Below, piece by piece: positions 1-5,007 of a stretch of 5,007 bases of DNA (position 1 is the stretch's first letter; every line of letters begins with the position of its first letter). The notes below the pieces were generated by a model. The model saw only the letters and a list, made by a program, of their open reading frames with translations. It searched no databases and was not told where the DNA came from. The stretch spans positions 1-5,007 of the forward strand of contig JAGMCJ010000268.1 of the NCBI GenBank assembly GCA_023129265.1. Direction: 5' to 3'. This DNA comes from Thermoplasmata archaeon. GTDB taxonomy: Archaea > Thermoplasmatota > Thermoplasmata > RBG-16-68-12 > JAGMCJ01. The position numbers were made by a program, and so were the translations under genes.

Positions 1-1092
1 CTTGCTGAATTCCGTTGGCGGGCCTATCTGCATGGTCCTGAGGTCCCTGAGGAGCCTCTTCTTGACCCTCGACCAGAGCGATTCGGGAACGTACGCCCGC
101 GAGGCCGCGGAGCACTTCTGCCCCTGGTACTCGAACGCGCCGCGGATCATCGCCGTAGCGAGCTCGTCGACGTCCGCGCTCTTGTGGGCGAATATGAAAT
201 CCTTCCCGCCCGTCTCCCCGACGATGCGGGGATAGGTCCTGTACGTGTCCAGGTTCTTCGCTATCTGCTTCCACATCCAGTCGAAGGTCTCGGTGCTCCC
301 GGTGAAGTGAAGCCCCGCGAAGTGTGGGCTGCTGAAGACGTGCCTTGAGATCCTCACTCCGGAACCTAGAAGCATCGTTATCACGCCGTCCGGGAGCCCC
401 GCCTCGCGGAAGAGCTCGTTCACGAAGTGCGCCGTGTAGACCGCAGAAGTGGCGGGCTTCCAGACCACGACGTTCCCCATCAGCGCCGGCGAGGAGGGAA
501 GGTTGCCCATGATGGACGTGAAGTTGAAGGGCGTGACGGCGAAGACGAGGCCCTCGAGCGGGCGGTACTCCATGCTGTTCACCGTGTCCTCCGCGCACTC
601 GGGCTGGACCTCGTATATCCTGGACATGTAGTGGACATTGAACCTGAAGAAGTCGATGAGCTCGCACGCGGCGTCGACCTCCGCCTGGTAGACGTTCTTG
701 GACTGGCAGAGCATCGTGGCGGCGTTCAGGGTCATCCTGTACGGACCGGAGAGCAGCTCCGCCGCCCGCAGAAAAATCGCGGCCCGGTCCTCCCAGGGCA
801 TGTCCGCCCACTTCTCCCGAGCGTTCAGCGCCGTATCGATGGCCTTCTTGACGAGCTCGTCCGTCACCTTGTGGTACGTCCCGAGAACGAGGGAATGGTC
901 GTGCGGGCACACGCACTTGCCCACGTCACCCGTCCTGTAACGCCTCCCGCCGATGCGAATCGGGATCTCGATCTGCTTGGACTGAAGCTCTTCCAGCTTC
1001 TTCTTCAGGGCCTCTCTTTCCTCGGAACCCGGAGCGTAAGAGAGAATCGGTTCGTTGTCTGGCATCTCGACGCTTGATATCCTGTTGACCAT
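1..1092 (-). CDS. pruA: 1-pyrroline-5-carboxylate dehydrogenase, 3' end cut by window
   Basis: This NAD-dependent aldehyde dehydrogenase would oxidise glutamate semialdehyde (the open form of 1-pyrroline-5-carboxylate) to glutamate, the second step of proline breakdown, in the cytoplasm. The frame is open from ATG at 1092 to base 1 (364 codons). Visible family motifs are TPFNF (187-191), WKPA (211-214), FTGST (263-267), GETGGKDF (291-298) with general base Glu293, and GQKCSAASRAY (324-334) with nucleophile Cys327. GETGGKDF and the long stretch before the Rossmann fold (VCPHDHSLVLG near 61-71) point to the PruA-type (TIGR01236-like) branch rather than a general aldehyde dehydrogenase. Family members run to about 540 residues, so roughly 170-180 C-terminal residues lie outside. 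The ATG is chosen because a strong Shine-Dalgarno site sits 4 bases upstream. It is divergent from the CCA-enzyme gene. No proline dehydrogenase gene is visible here. Confidence 0.93.
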   Translation of the reverse strand, partial: MVNRISSVEMPDNEPILSYAPGSEEREALKKKLEELQSKQIEIPIRIGGRRYRTGDVGKCVCPHDHSLVLGTYHKVTDELVKKAIDTALNAREKWADMPWEDRAAIFLRAAELLSGPYRMTLNAATMLCQSKNVYQAEVDAACELIDFFRFNVHYMSRIYEVQPECAEDTVNSMEYRPLEGLVFAVTPFNFTSIMGNLPSSPALMGNVVVWKPATSAVYTAHFVNELFREAGLPDGVITMLLGSGVRISRHVFSSPHFAGLHFTGSTETFDWMWKQIAKNLDTYRTYPRIVGETGGKDFIFAHKSADVDELATAMIRGAFEYQGQKCSAASRAYVPESLWSRVKKRLLRDLRTMQIGPPTEFSK

Positions 1093-1096
1093 GCGA

Positions 1097-1106
1097 CTTC
1101 CTCCCC
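1097..1106 (-). promoter_or_regulatory. Ribosome binding site of the P5C dehydrogenase gene
   Basis: Read on the minus strand, GGGGAGGAAG lies 4 bases before the ATG at 1092. It is a strong Shine-Dalgarno match and fixes this start. It also implies that the transcript has a leader of at least about 16 bases, unlike the apparently leaderless starts elsewhere in the window. Confidence 0.75.
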
Positions 1107-1135
1107 TTTGGACAAGCAACCCTGCGTTGACCTCA

Positions 1136-1145
1136 AAGCATAATC
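1136..1145 (-). promoter_or_regulatory. Weak TATA-like box for the P5C dehydrogenase gene
   Basis: On the minus strand GATTATGCTT is the most A/T-rich site at a suitable distance. Transcription would start near 1114, giving a leader of about 22 bases that includes the Shine-Dalgarno site. The match to the archaeal TATA consensus is poor and no clear BRE is seen, so this rests mainly on position. Confidence 0.3.
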
Positions 1146-1224
1146 GGATAGTTGAACTTAGTGGTCGCGAGGATCGCCTGCAGGGAGACGGGCAGAGTGT
1201 CACCCGAGTCGCTGACAGACTACA

Positions 1225-1234
1225 GTTGATATAG
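1225..1234 (+). promoter_or_regulatory. TATA-like box ahead of the hairpin element
   Basis: The site GTTGATATAG is centred near 1230. An archaeal start 25-27 bases downstream would fall at about 1255-1257, immediately before the inverted repeat that begins at 1261. The fit in spacing is good and the sequence match is moderate. It could drive a separate small RNA or a long-leader transcript of the CCA-enzyme gene. Confidence 0.4.
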
Positions 1235-1255
1235 AAGCGCTGACTACTTTGAATT

Positions 1256-1360
1256 GCGAGGGCTAGTGAATCTCGGGAACTGCAACCACGCGGTTCTGTT
1301 TTCCCCCTCCTATGAAACCACGGGTCCGTTCCCGCGACCTAGCCGTCCAACATTTTTTTT
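1256..1360 (+). ncRNA. Candidate structured small RNA or leader hairpin
   Basis: Hand folding gives a rod-like hairpin over 1261-1344. GGCTAG (1261-1266) pairs with CTAGCC (1339-1344). After a 7/4 internal loop, CGGGAAC (1274-1280) pairs with GTTCCCG (1328-1334). Further in, ACC (1285-1287) pairs with GGT (1323-1325), CG (1289-1290) with CG (1321-1322), and GGTT (1292-1295) with AACC (1316-1319). The loop of about 20 bases is pyrimidine-rich. Eight T residues follow at 1353-1360, and a TATA-like box lies 25 bases before the likely 5' end. I tried to read it as a tRNA because of the closed acceptor-like stem, but the T arm, D arm and anticodon arm do not fit. It matches no RNA family I recognise. 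It could equally be a hairpin in the leader of the CCA-enzyme mRNA, or chance pairing in GC-rich DNA. Confidence 0.38.
1353..1360 (+). terminator. Oligo-T tract, possible archaeal terminator
   Basis: Eight consecutive T residues follow the inverted repeat by 8 bases. Archaeal RNA polymerase stops at oligo-T tracts, with or without a hairpin. If it works here it would end a transcript of about 100 bases before the CCA-enzyme gene, or attenuate a longer leader transcript. Confidence 0.4.
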
Positions 1361-1409
1361 GCCGATCGTGGCGGATGAGCGCGTCCTCGCTTTCCCCGCC
1401 AAGAGAAGG

Positions 1410-1418
1410 TTTTTCTAT
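1410..1418 (+). promoter_or_regulatory. TATA-like box for the CCA-adding enzyme gene
   Basis: TTTTTCTAT is centred at 1414, with AGAAGG just upstream as a possible purine-rich BRE. A start 26 bases downstream would fall at 1440, the first base of the preferred TTG start, so the mRNA would be leaderless. No Shine-Dalgarno site precedes the gene, which agrees with this. The sequence match is moderate. Confidence 0.4.
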
Positions 1419-1439
1419 CCTCCGGTCTCTTTGCCCTCG

Positions 1440-2777
1440 TTGAATCTGAAGAACATACTCGAGCGAATAGTCCCCACGAAGGAGGAGGAGGCCCAGCTGC
1501 GGGAAGTGGTCTCGGACCTGCTGGACTCCGCGCAACGGGTGATAGACGAGCTGGACGTAGACGCGAGACCTTTCCTCGCGGGGTCCGTCGCCAAGAACAC
1601 GCATCTGAAGAGGGCGGAGATTGATATCTTCGTGGGGTTCTCGAGCAAGACGTCGCGGAAGGACCTGGAGAGATACGGCCTGAAGATAGGCGAGAGGGTC
1701 GTGAAGGGAAGGAAGATGTACGCCGAGCATCCCTACATACACGGCGTGTACCGCGGTCACGAGGTGGACATCGTCCCGTGCTACCGCCTGAAGAGCGCGG
1801 CGGGAAAGGTCACGGCCGTCGACAGGACGCCCTTCCACGCGAAGTACGTAATCGGGAAGCTGAAGAAGGGCCAGGAGAACGAGGTCAGGCTCTTCAAGCA
1901 GTTCGCCAAGGGTGTGGGGACATATGGAGCGGAGGCCAAGGTGCAGGGGCTCTCGGGATACCTCTGCGAACTCCTCGTGCTGAAGTATGGGACGTTCACG
2001 GGACTCGTGGAGAACGTATCGGAGTGGCGGGACAGTATCCACATAGAGCCGGAGGGGAAGGCGAAGAAGAGGTTCAACGAGCCTCTCGTCGTCATCGATC
2101 CCGTCGACCCAAGGAGGAACGTCGCGTCCGCCGTCTCAGCGACCCAGCTCGCGAGGTTCATTCACGCCTGCAGGGAGTATCGGAAGAACCCCTCGGAGGA
2201 GTTCTTCTTCCCGAAGGAGTTGGGAACCCGCTCAAAGGACGAGCTCTGGACCGAGATGGAGAGCAGGGGCACGCACTTCGTATGCGTTGAGACGGGAAAG
2301 CCAGACATCACGGATGATGTGCTCTACCCGCAACTGAGGAAGATGGAGAAGGTCGTCATCGAGCTGTGCGAGGACGAGGACTTCTCCGTTCTCGACTCCG
2401 AGTACGATGTGACGGACGGCAAGGTCATCCTCCTTCTCGAGCTCGAGGTCTGGAGACTCCCGCTTGCGAAGAAGCACTTCGGCCCGCCAACGACCAACGA
2501 GAACTCCTCGAGGTTCATCGCGAAGTGGTCCAGCTCGCCGCTGGCGCTGTCACACCCGTTCGTGGAAGGGAGTCGGTGGGTGGTCTTCGTCAAGAGGGGC
2601 CACGAGTCGGTGGAGGACTTGCTCGAGGGCAGAATCATGGAACTGAGCTTGGGAAAGGACATCCGCACGGAGGCGAAGAGAGGATTCAGGATCGTGGAGG
2701 GCAGGAGGATCCTCACCAAGAACAGGCTGAAGGCCATGACGGCAATGCTTGACAAGAGGTTCCCGTGGGAATACTGA
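1440..2777 (+). CDS. cca: Archaeal CCA-adding enzyme (tRNA nucleotidyltransferase, class I)
   Basis: The enzyme adds or repairs the 3' CCA end of tRNAs from CTP and ATP without a nucleic acid template. With TTG at 1440 as start the protein has 445 residues, close to the roughly 437 of the Archaeoglobus fulgidus enzyme. The nucleotidyltransferase core has GSVAKNT (48-54), metal-binding Glu60 and Asp62 in EIDIF, and Asp110 in EVDIVPCY. These fall within one residue of Glu59, Asp61 and Asp110 as I recall them for A. fulgidus. AVDRTPFH (126-133), TYGAE (161-165), LSGYLCE (171-177) and VIDPVDPRRNVA (218-229) follow in family order, and the later KPDITDDVLYPQL is also typical. Lys52 stands where A. 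fulgidus has Arg50, a mild change. TTG 1431, GTG 1368 and TTG 1254 are other in-frame starts, but they add residues the family lacks. The gene ends in tandem stops (TGA TAA). Confidence 0.95.
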   Translation: MNLKNILERIVPTKEEEAQLREVVSDLLDSAQRVIDELDVDARPFLAGSVAKNTHLKRAEIDIFVGFSSKTSRKDLERYGLKIGERVVKGRKMYAEHPYIHGVYRGHEVDIVPCYRLKSAAGKVTAVDRTPFHAKYVIGKLKKGQENEVRLFKQFAKGVGTYGAEAKVQGLSGYLCELLVLKYGTFTGLVENVSEWRDSIHIEPEGKAKKRFNEPLVVIDPVDPRRNVASAVSATQLARFIHACREYRKNPSEEFFFPKELGTRSKDELWTEMESRGTHFVCVETGKPDITDDVLYPQLRKMEKVVIELCEDEDFSVLDSEYDVTDGKVILLLELEVWRLPLAKKHFGPPTTNENSSRFIAKWSSSPLALSHPFVEGSRWVVFVKRGHESVEDLLEGRIMELSLGKDIRTEAKRGFRIVEGRRILTKNRLKAMTAMLDKRFPWEY

Positions 2778-2789
2778 TAAGAACGTAGT

Positions 2790-3473
2790 CTACATGAACC
2801 TCAGCGTGAAGGAGAACGTGGACTTGTGTCCGGCTTCATCCCAGGCACTAATCACAACATCAGTGGTATTGGGGGGAACGGTCACGGTGAAAGAGCTCCC
2901 GTAGTAGTGCGGTTCCTCGCCTCCAATCAGCCCCACTTCCTGAGACACGCCTCTGATTTGTATCTCGACCCTGCTGATTCCGACATTGTCCACGACTTTG
3001 GCCTTGATTCTCACGTTGTCATCACCGGCAACAACGTCGAGATTCTCATGATCTCCTCGGGAGACCTTCGTCCAGTTTACAGAACTCCCGATTACCTGAA
3101 CTTTGGTGATGTCGGGGCTGGCCATATCGCTGAAGGGCGGGTTCAACAGGAGCACCCAGATGGAGAGCCAGGTGAAGACGAGGACGGCCCCGTTGCCGAA
3201 CCAGGTCTTCTTCTCGAATTTCTCAACGTCGACTCCGAAGTACGGATAGACGTACCTGAGGCTCAGGATGCCGACGATGACCGCCAAGAAGCCGAGAATC
3301 GATAGGTCCGCCAGCGTCAGCTGCCACGAGACGACTCCGTACGGGAGAGCGTAGAAGAAGGTGATGATTCCGACCTTGGCGTTCAGAAGCTCCTTTCTCA
3401 TGTATTCCTTTTCGTCGAAGTCAGGCCTCTTGAAAACGACCTTCTCCTCGACTCTGTGTCTCTTCTTGGCCAT
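2790..3473 (-). CDS. Uncharacterised membrane protein with Ig-like extracellular domain
   Basis: The protein has 227 residues and I cannot assign it to a named family. The first 30 residues are charged and probably cytoplasmic. Three hydrophobic segments follow at about 34-52, 57-79 and 92-111. The C-terminal part (about 117-227) reads as a beta-sandwich of the bacterial Ig-like type: NVRIKAKVVDNVGISRVEIQIRG (split at 153-163 and 164-175), then SSFTVTVPP and DVVISAWDEAGHKSTF. The pattern 'D-N-x-G-I-S-x-V-E' followed by 'A-x-D-E-A-G' is typical of such domains. Positive charge at the N terminus and an odd number of helices put this domain outside the cell. Two N-glycosylation sequons, NWT (133-135) and NTT (202-204), lie in it. 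Function is unknown; adhesion, cell-surface binding or envelope structure are guesses. ATG 3473 has a good Shine-Dalgarno site. The stop is 12 bases from that of the convergent CCA-enzyme gene. Confidence 0.85.
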   Translation of the reverse strand: MAKKRHRVEEKVVFKRPDFDEKEYMRKELLNAKVGIITFFYALPYGVVSWQLTLADLSILGFLAVIVGILSLRYVYPYFGVDVEKFEKKTWFGNGAVLVFTWLSIWVLLLNPPFSDMASPDITKVQVIGSSVNWTKVSRGDHENLDVVAGDDNVRIKAKVVDNVGISRVEIQIRGVSQEVGLIGGEEPHYYGSSFTVTVPPNTTDVVISAWDEAGHKSTFSFTLRFM

Positions 3474-3476
3474 TCT

Positions 3477-3484
3477 CCCCTCCT
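3477..3484 (-). promoter_or_regulatory. Ribosome binding site of the Ig-like membrane protein gene
   Basis: AGGAGGGG on the minus strand lies 3 bases before the ATG at 3473. It supports this start. The spacing is short, and the nearest TATA box would place the transcription start inside or after this site, so the two signals may serve alternative transcripts. Confidence 0.6.
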
Positions 3485-3496
3485 AATATCCAGTCG

Positions 3497-3505
3497 CTTA
3501 TATAC
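3497..3505 (-). promoter_or_regulatory. TATA box, probably of the Ig-like membrane protein gene
   Basis: GTATATAAG is a near-perfect archaeal TATA box on the minus strand, preceded by the purine-rich AGCAAGG as a possible BRE. It is centred 28 bases before the ATG at 3473, so the predicted leader is only a few bases. The core is nearly palindromic and could also act rightward, with a start near 3527 and a 50-base leader for the small membrane protein gene. Confidence 0.6.
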
Positions 3506-3537
3506 CCTTGCTCGCTTGCCAGCGCACAAGCCAACCA

Positions 3538-3545
3538 TTAAATAT
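3538..3545 (+). promoter_or_regulatory. TATA box of the small membrane protein / LOG-like operon
   Basis: TTAAATAT is centred near 3542. A start 26-27 bases downstream falls at about 3568, which coincides with an in-frame GTG and lies 9 bases before the preferred ATG at 3577. The operon is therefore probably transcribed with almost no leader. Confidence 0.55.
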
Positions 3546-3576
3546 CCCAGGTCGATGGAATACCCTAGTGGAGTCC

Positions 3577-3927
3577 ATGCTGACGAGAAAAGGCGTCAAG
3601 ATCCTTCTGGTGGTTGCGGTGGTCGCCCTGCTCCTCTACACGCTCGGAGTCCCCGGTGGCATAATCGCCCTTGTTGGCGTGGGCGTCTGGGCACTGACCC
3701 TCGTGGCACAGGGAGGCCACATGGAGGGGAACCCGTACAAGCGGATGCGATACACCAGCCCGCCGAGTTTCGTCACGGTCACTCAGTATCAGAAGAGGCA
3801 TGGGGAAGAGCTCAAGGACCAGGCTTCCACTGAAGCCACTGTCTTCATGTTCCTTCTCGGCCTGGAGTTCATGCTCGTCGGTCTTGTGGCGCATCTGCTG
3901 CCGTGGTCGATATGGAGCGTGTTATGA
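3577..3927 (+). CDS. Small three-helix membrane protein, function unknown
   Basis: The protein has 116 residues from ATG 3577. An in-frame GTG at 3568 would add three residues and fits a leaderless start from the TATA box at 3538; TTG 3508 is unlikely because it overlaps that promoter. Hydrophobic segments lie at about 7-22 and 24-44, separated by a Gly/Pro turn (GVPGG), and at about 88-113. The middle stretch (about 46-87) is polar and basic, with NPYKRMRY and YQKRHGEE, and is probably on one face of the membrane. Two adjacent helices, a soluble loop and a final helix are visible, with no catalytic motif and no family I recognise. Its stop overlaps the start of the next gene (ATGA), so the two are almost certainly translated from one mRNA, which hints at a shared role. 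Confidence 0.78.
   Translation: MLTRKGVKILLVVAVVALLLYTLGVPGGIIALVGVGVWALTLVAQGGHMEGNPYKRMRYTSPPSFVTVTQYQKRHGEELKDQASTEATVFMFLLGLEFMLVGLVAHLLPWSIWSVL
3914..3917 (+). promoter_or_regulatory. Ribosome binding site of the LOG-like gene, inside the upstream gene
   Basis: GGAG lies 6 bases before ATG 3924, within the last codons of the small membrane protein gene. It decides for ATG 3924 over the in-frame ATG 3912 and GTG 3903, which have no such site. The ATGA overlap suggests coupled translation. Confidence 0.55.
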
Positions 3928-4433
3928 CGATCATCGGCGTCATCGGCGGTGGGCATGTCTCGAAGGAGATAGGCGAGCTCGCCAAGGACGTCGGAAGGAG
4001 GATCGCCGAGAGCGGGGCGGTTCTGCTCTGTGGCGGTCGGGGCGGCGTCATGGAGAAGGCGTGCAAGGGCGCTAAGGAAGCGGGCGGGCTGACGGTCGGC
4101 ATCCTACCGACAACGGATCCGGACGATGCGAACCCCTACGTGGATGTGCGGATACCGACGGGCATGGGCTTTGCGAGGAACGCCATCATCGCGGTGGCCT
4201 CCGACGCGCTCATAGCCATCGGCGGGCGGTACGGGACGCTGTCGGAGATCGCGCACGCGCTGAACCTAGGCAAGAGGGTCATCGGGCTGAGAACGTGGAG
4301 TCTCGAGCAGATCGACGAGAGCGGCGAGAACTTCATCCCCGCCAAAGATGCCGAGGAGGCGGTCCGCCTCGCGGTGCGGGAAGCGACCAAGTCTAGCCGT
4401 TTGCAACCGCAGGGCTCTGGGCGCTCGACGTGA
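3924..4433 (+). CDS. TIGR00725/LOG-like Rossmann-fold protein
   Basis: The protein has 169 residues and belongs to the lysine-decarboxylase-like/LOG superfamily, most like the TIGR00725 group. Despite the name, such proteins are nucleotide-binding Rossmann proteins. LOG members cleave cytokinin or purine nucleoside monophosphates, but the activity of the TIGR00725 group is unsettled. Visible are the N-terminal IGVIGGG (4-10), CGGRGGVME (36-44), GGLTVGILP (54-62), GFARNAIIA (82-90) and IGGRYGTLSEIAHAL (99-113), which stands for the PGGxGTxxE signature. The Arg in ARN corresponds to the conserved Arg of LOG, while the following Lys is Asn here. The expected family length is about 160, so the last 12 or so residues are an extra polar tail. 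That tail lies within the 41-base overlap with the convergent DUF2085 gene. It is the second gene of the operon, and its cytosolic location contrasts with its membrane partner. Confidence 0.88.
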   Translation: MTIIGVIGGGHVSKEIGELAKDVGRRIAESGAVLLCGGRGGVMEKACKGAKEAGGLTVGILPTTDPDDANPYVDVRIPTGMGFARNAIIAVASDALIAIGGRYGTLSEIAHALNLGKRVIGLRTWSLEQIDESGENFIPAKDAEEAVRLAVREATKSSRLQPQGSGRST

Positions 4434-5007
4434 CGACCTTTGTCGATATCAGCAGCGCTCCGAAGACGAAGCCGCCGAACCACCCCGCCAGCGAGCCCGT
4501 GAGGAGCCTCGCAGCATTCGTGCTCTCGTATCCCGTGAAAAGCTGAAGCCCGCCATCGAGGGCCAAGGGGACGAGGAAAAAGGCTGCGGTGATGACGAGA
4601 AACCAGAACTCGGGTATCCTTCCCTCGATGAACGACCTGGCCCTCTTGGGAAGCAGGCCGATGAGCATTCTCGAGACGGTTGGACCGGGCCTGGCGATCA
4701 TTGCCATGAAGATGCCTATCGTGCCGAACAGGAAGATGCCGGTGTCACGCGAGCAGACGGGCATCTGGTTGCCGGCAACGTAGAAGGATCTGTTGGAGAT
4801 CTGATGGCACTCGGCATCGCCTATGTAGTATACGATCGCATGTGGAAGCGGGAGCTCCGCCCAGCGCGCCTCGTAGTCGATGTGATTCGCCAGACCATCG
4901 AGATCGGCGACCTCGCCGGAAGGAAGGGTCGCGGGAGCAAGGAACATGGCCACCGCCCAGATGAGTGAAATGAAGAAGAGGACGAGGACTATCTTGCTGT
5001 AGAGCAT
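4393..5007 (-). CDS. DUF2085 family membrane protein
   Basis: The reading from the ATG at the very edge (5007) has 204 residues, a normal length for the family, so it may be complete. An upstream start or the promoter would lie outside the window. Helices are likely at about 4-25, 88-105, 131-153 and 168-189. Family marks are CHQ (67-69) with NRSFYVAGNQMPVC (72-85), SRDTGIF (86-92), and the later LDGGLQLFTGYESTNAAR (150-167) followed by LLTGSLAGW (168-176), which is the typical DG...G...ES.N..R..TG signature of DUF2085. Members have Cys/His residues that suggest metal binding or redox use, but no function is established. Asp88 stands where many bacterial members have a second Cys (CxRC). The gene is convergent with, and overlaps, the LOG-like gene. 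Confidence 0.87.
   Translation of the reverse strand: MLYSKIVLVLFFISLIWAVAMFLAPATLPSGEVADLDGLANHIDYEARWAELPLPHAIVYYIGDAECHQISNRSFYVAGNQMPVCSRDTGIFLFGTIGIFMAMIARPGPTVSRMLIGLLPKRARSFIEGRIPEFWFLVITAAFFLVPLALDGGLQLFTGYESTNAARLLTGSLAGWFGGFVFGALLISTKVVTSSAQSPAVANG

Larger units (their letters stand above)
1093..1439. other. 347-base divergent intergenic region
   Basis: The region lies between two divergent genes. An open frame joins the CCA-enzyme frame from a TTG at 1254, but its 62 codons lack the strong G/C third-position bias of the gene body. They encode a Pro/Phe-rich stretch with no family counterpart, so I treat them as non-coding. From left to right the region holds the dehydrogenase Shine-Dalgarno site and weak TATA box, about 80 bases in which I see nothing, a TATA-like box (1225-1234), a long inverted repeat (1261-1344), eight T residues (1353-1360), and a second TATA-like box (1410-1418). 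The hexamer GACTAC occurs at 1218-1223 and again at 1242-1247, on either side of the first TATA-like box. Confidence 0.6.

Noticed and set aside
427..1077. Long plus-strand open frame opposite the P5C dehydrogenase gene
   Set aside because: It is antisense to a gene with clear catalytic motifs, and its Arg/Val/Leu-rich translation is a typical shadow in GC-rich DNA.
1200..1260. Box C/D small RNA, from CTGA sites near 1211 and 1240
   Set aside because: No RTGATGA box C lies at the required distance, so the CTGA sites are probably chance.
1260..1345. tRNA gene, suggested by the closing stem GGCTAG/CTAGCC
   Set aside because: No T loop of the TTCRANY type, no D arm with GG, and no 7-base anticodon loop could be placed, even allowing an intron.
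1263..2042. 259-codon minus-strand open frame opposite the CCA-enzyme gene
   Set aside because: The plus strand carries a full set of nucleotidyltransferase motifs. The antisense frame has low complexity and no recognisable domain.
2778..2789. Terminator between the convergent CCA-enzyme and Ig-like protein genes
   Set aside because: Only 12 bases separate the stops, with no T tract or hairpin in either direction.
2826..3305. 159-codon plus-strand frame opposite the Ig-like membrane protein gene
   Set aside because: The minus-strand reading has a Shine-Dalgarno site, a TATA box, three helices and a coherent domain. The plus reading has none of these.
4348..4968. 206-codon plus-strand frame opposite the DUF2085 gene
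   Set aside because: It is highly charged, low in complexity and antisense to a gene with the family signature.
1..5007. CRISPR array, insertion sequence, toxin-antitoxin or defence genes
   Set aside because: No regularly spaced repeats, transposase motifs, terminal inverted repeats or known defence domains are present in any frame.

Overview
The window looks like a piece of an archaeal chromosome with fairly high GC. The archaeal sign is the tRNA CCA-adding enzyme, which is of the archaeal class I type. TATA-like boxes about 25 bases ahead of starts, short or absent leaders and purine-rich Shine-Dalgarno sites fit this. A lineage such as Thermoplasmatota is a guess from gene content and promoter style; nothing here proves it.

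Layout: (1) bases 1-1092, minus strand: the N-terminal two thirds of 1-pyrroline-5-carboxylate dehydrogenase (proline catabolism), cut by the window edge. (2) bases 1093-1439: a 347-base divergent gap. It holds the dehydrogenase ribosome binding site, a TATA-like box, an 84-base long imperfect inverted repeat followed by eight T residues (a candidate small structured RNA or leader hairpin), and a second TATA-like box just before the next gene. (3) bases 1440-2777, plus: the CCA-adding enzyme, with all its catalytic residues. (4) bases 2790-3473, minus: an uncharacterised three-helix membrane protein with an Ig-like outer domain, ending 12 bases from the CCA enzyme's stop. (5) bases 3474-3576: a short divergent promoter region with two TATA boxes. 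(6) bases 3577-4433, plus: a two-gene operon in which a small three-helix membrane protein overlaps, by ATGA, a TIGR00725/LOG-like Rossmann protein. (7) bases 4393-5007, minus: a DUF2085 membrane protein whose 3' end overlaps that of the Rossmann protein gene by 41 bases.

Most of this is ordinary archaeal housekeeping plus poorly described membrane proteins. I see no defence system, mobile element, CRISPR array or clear tRNA/rRNA gene. The item most worth a second look is the hairpin plus oligo-T element ahead of the CCA-enzyme gene. Next is the coupled pair of small membrane protein and LOG-like protein.
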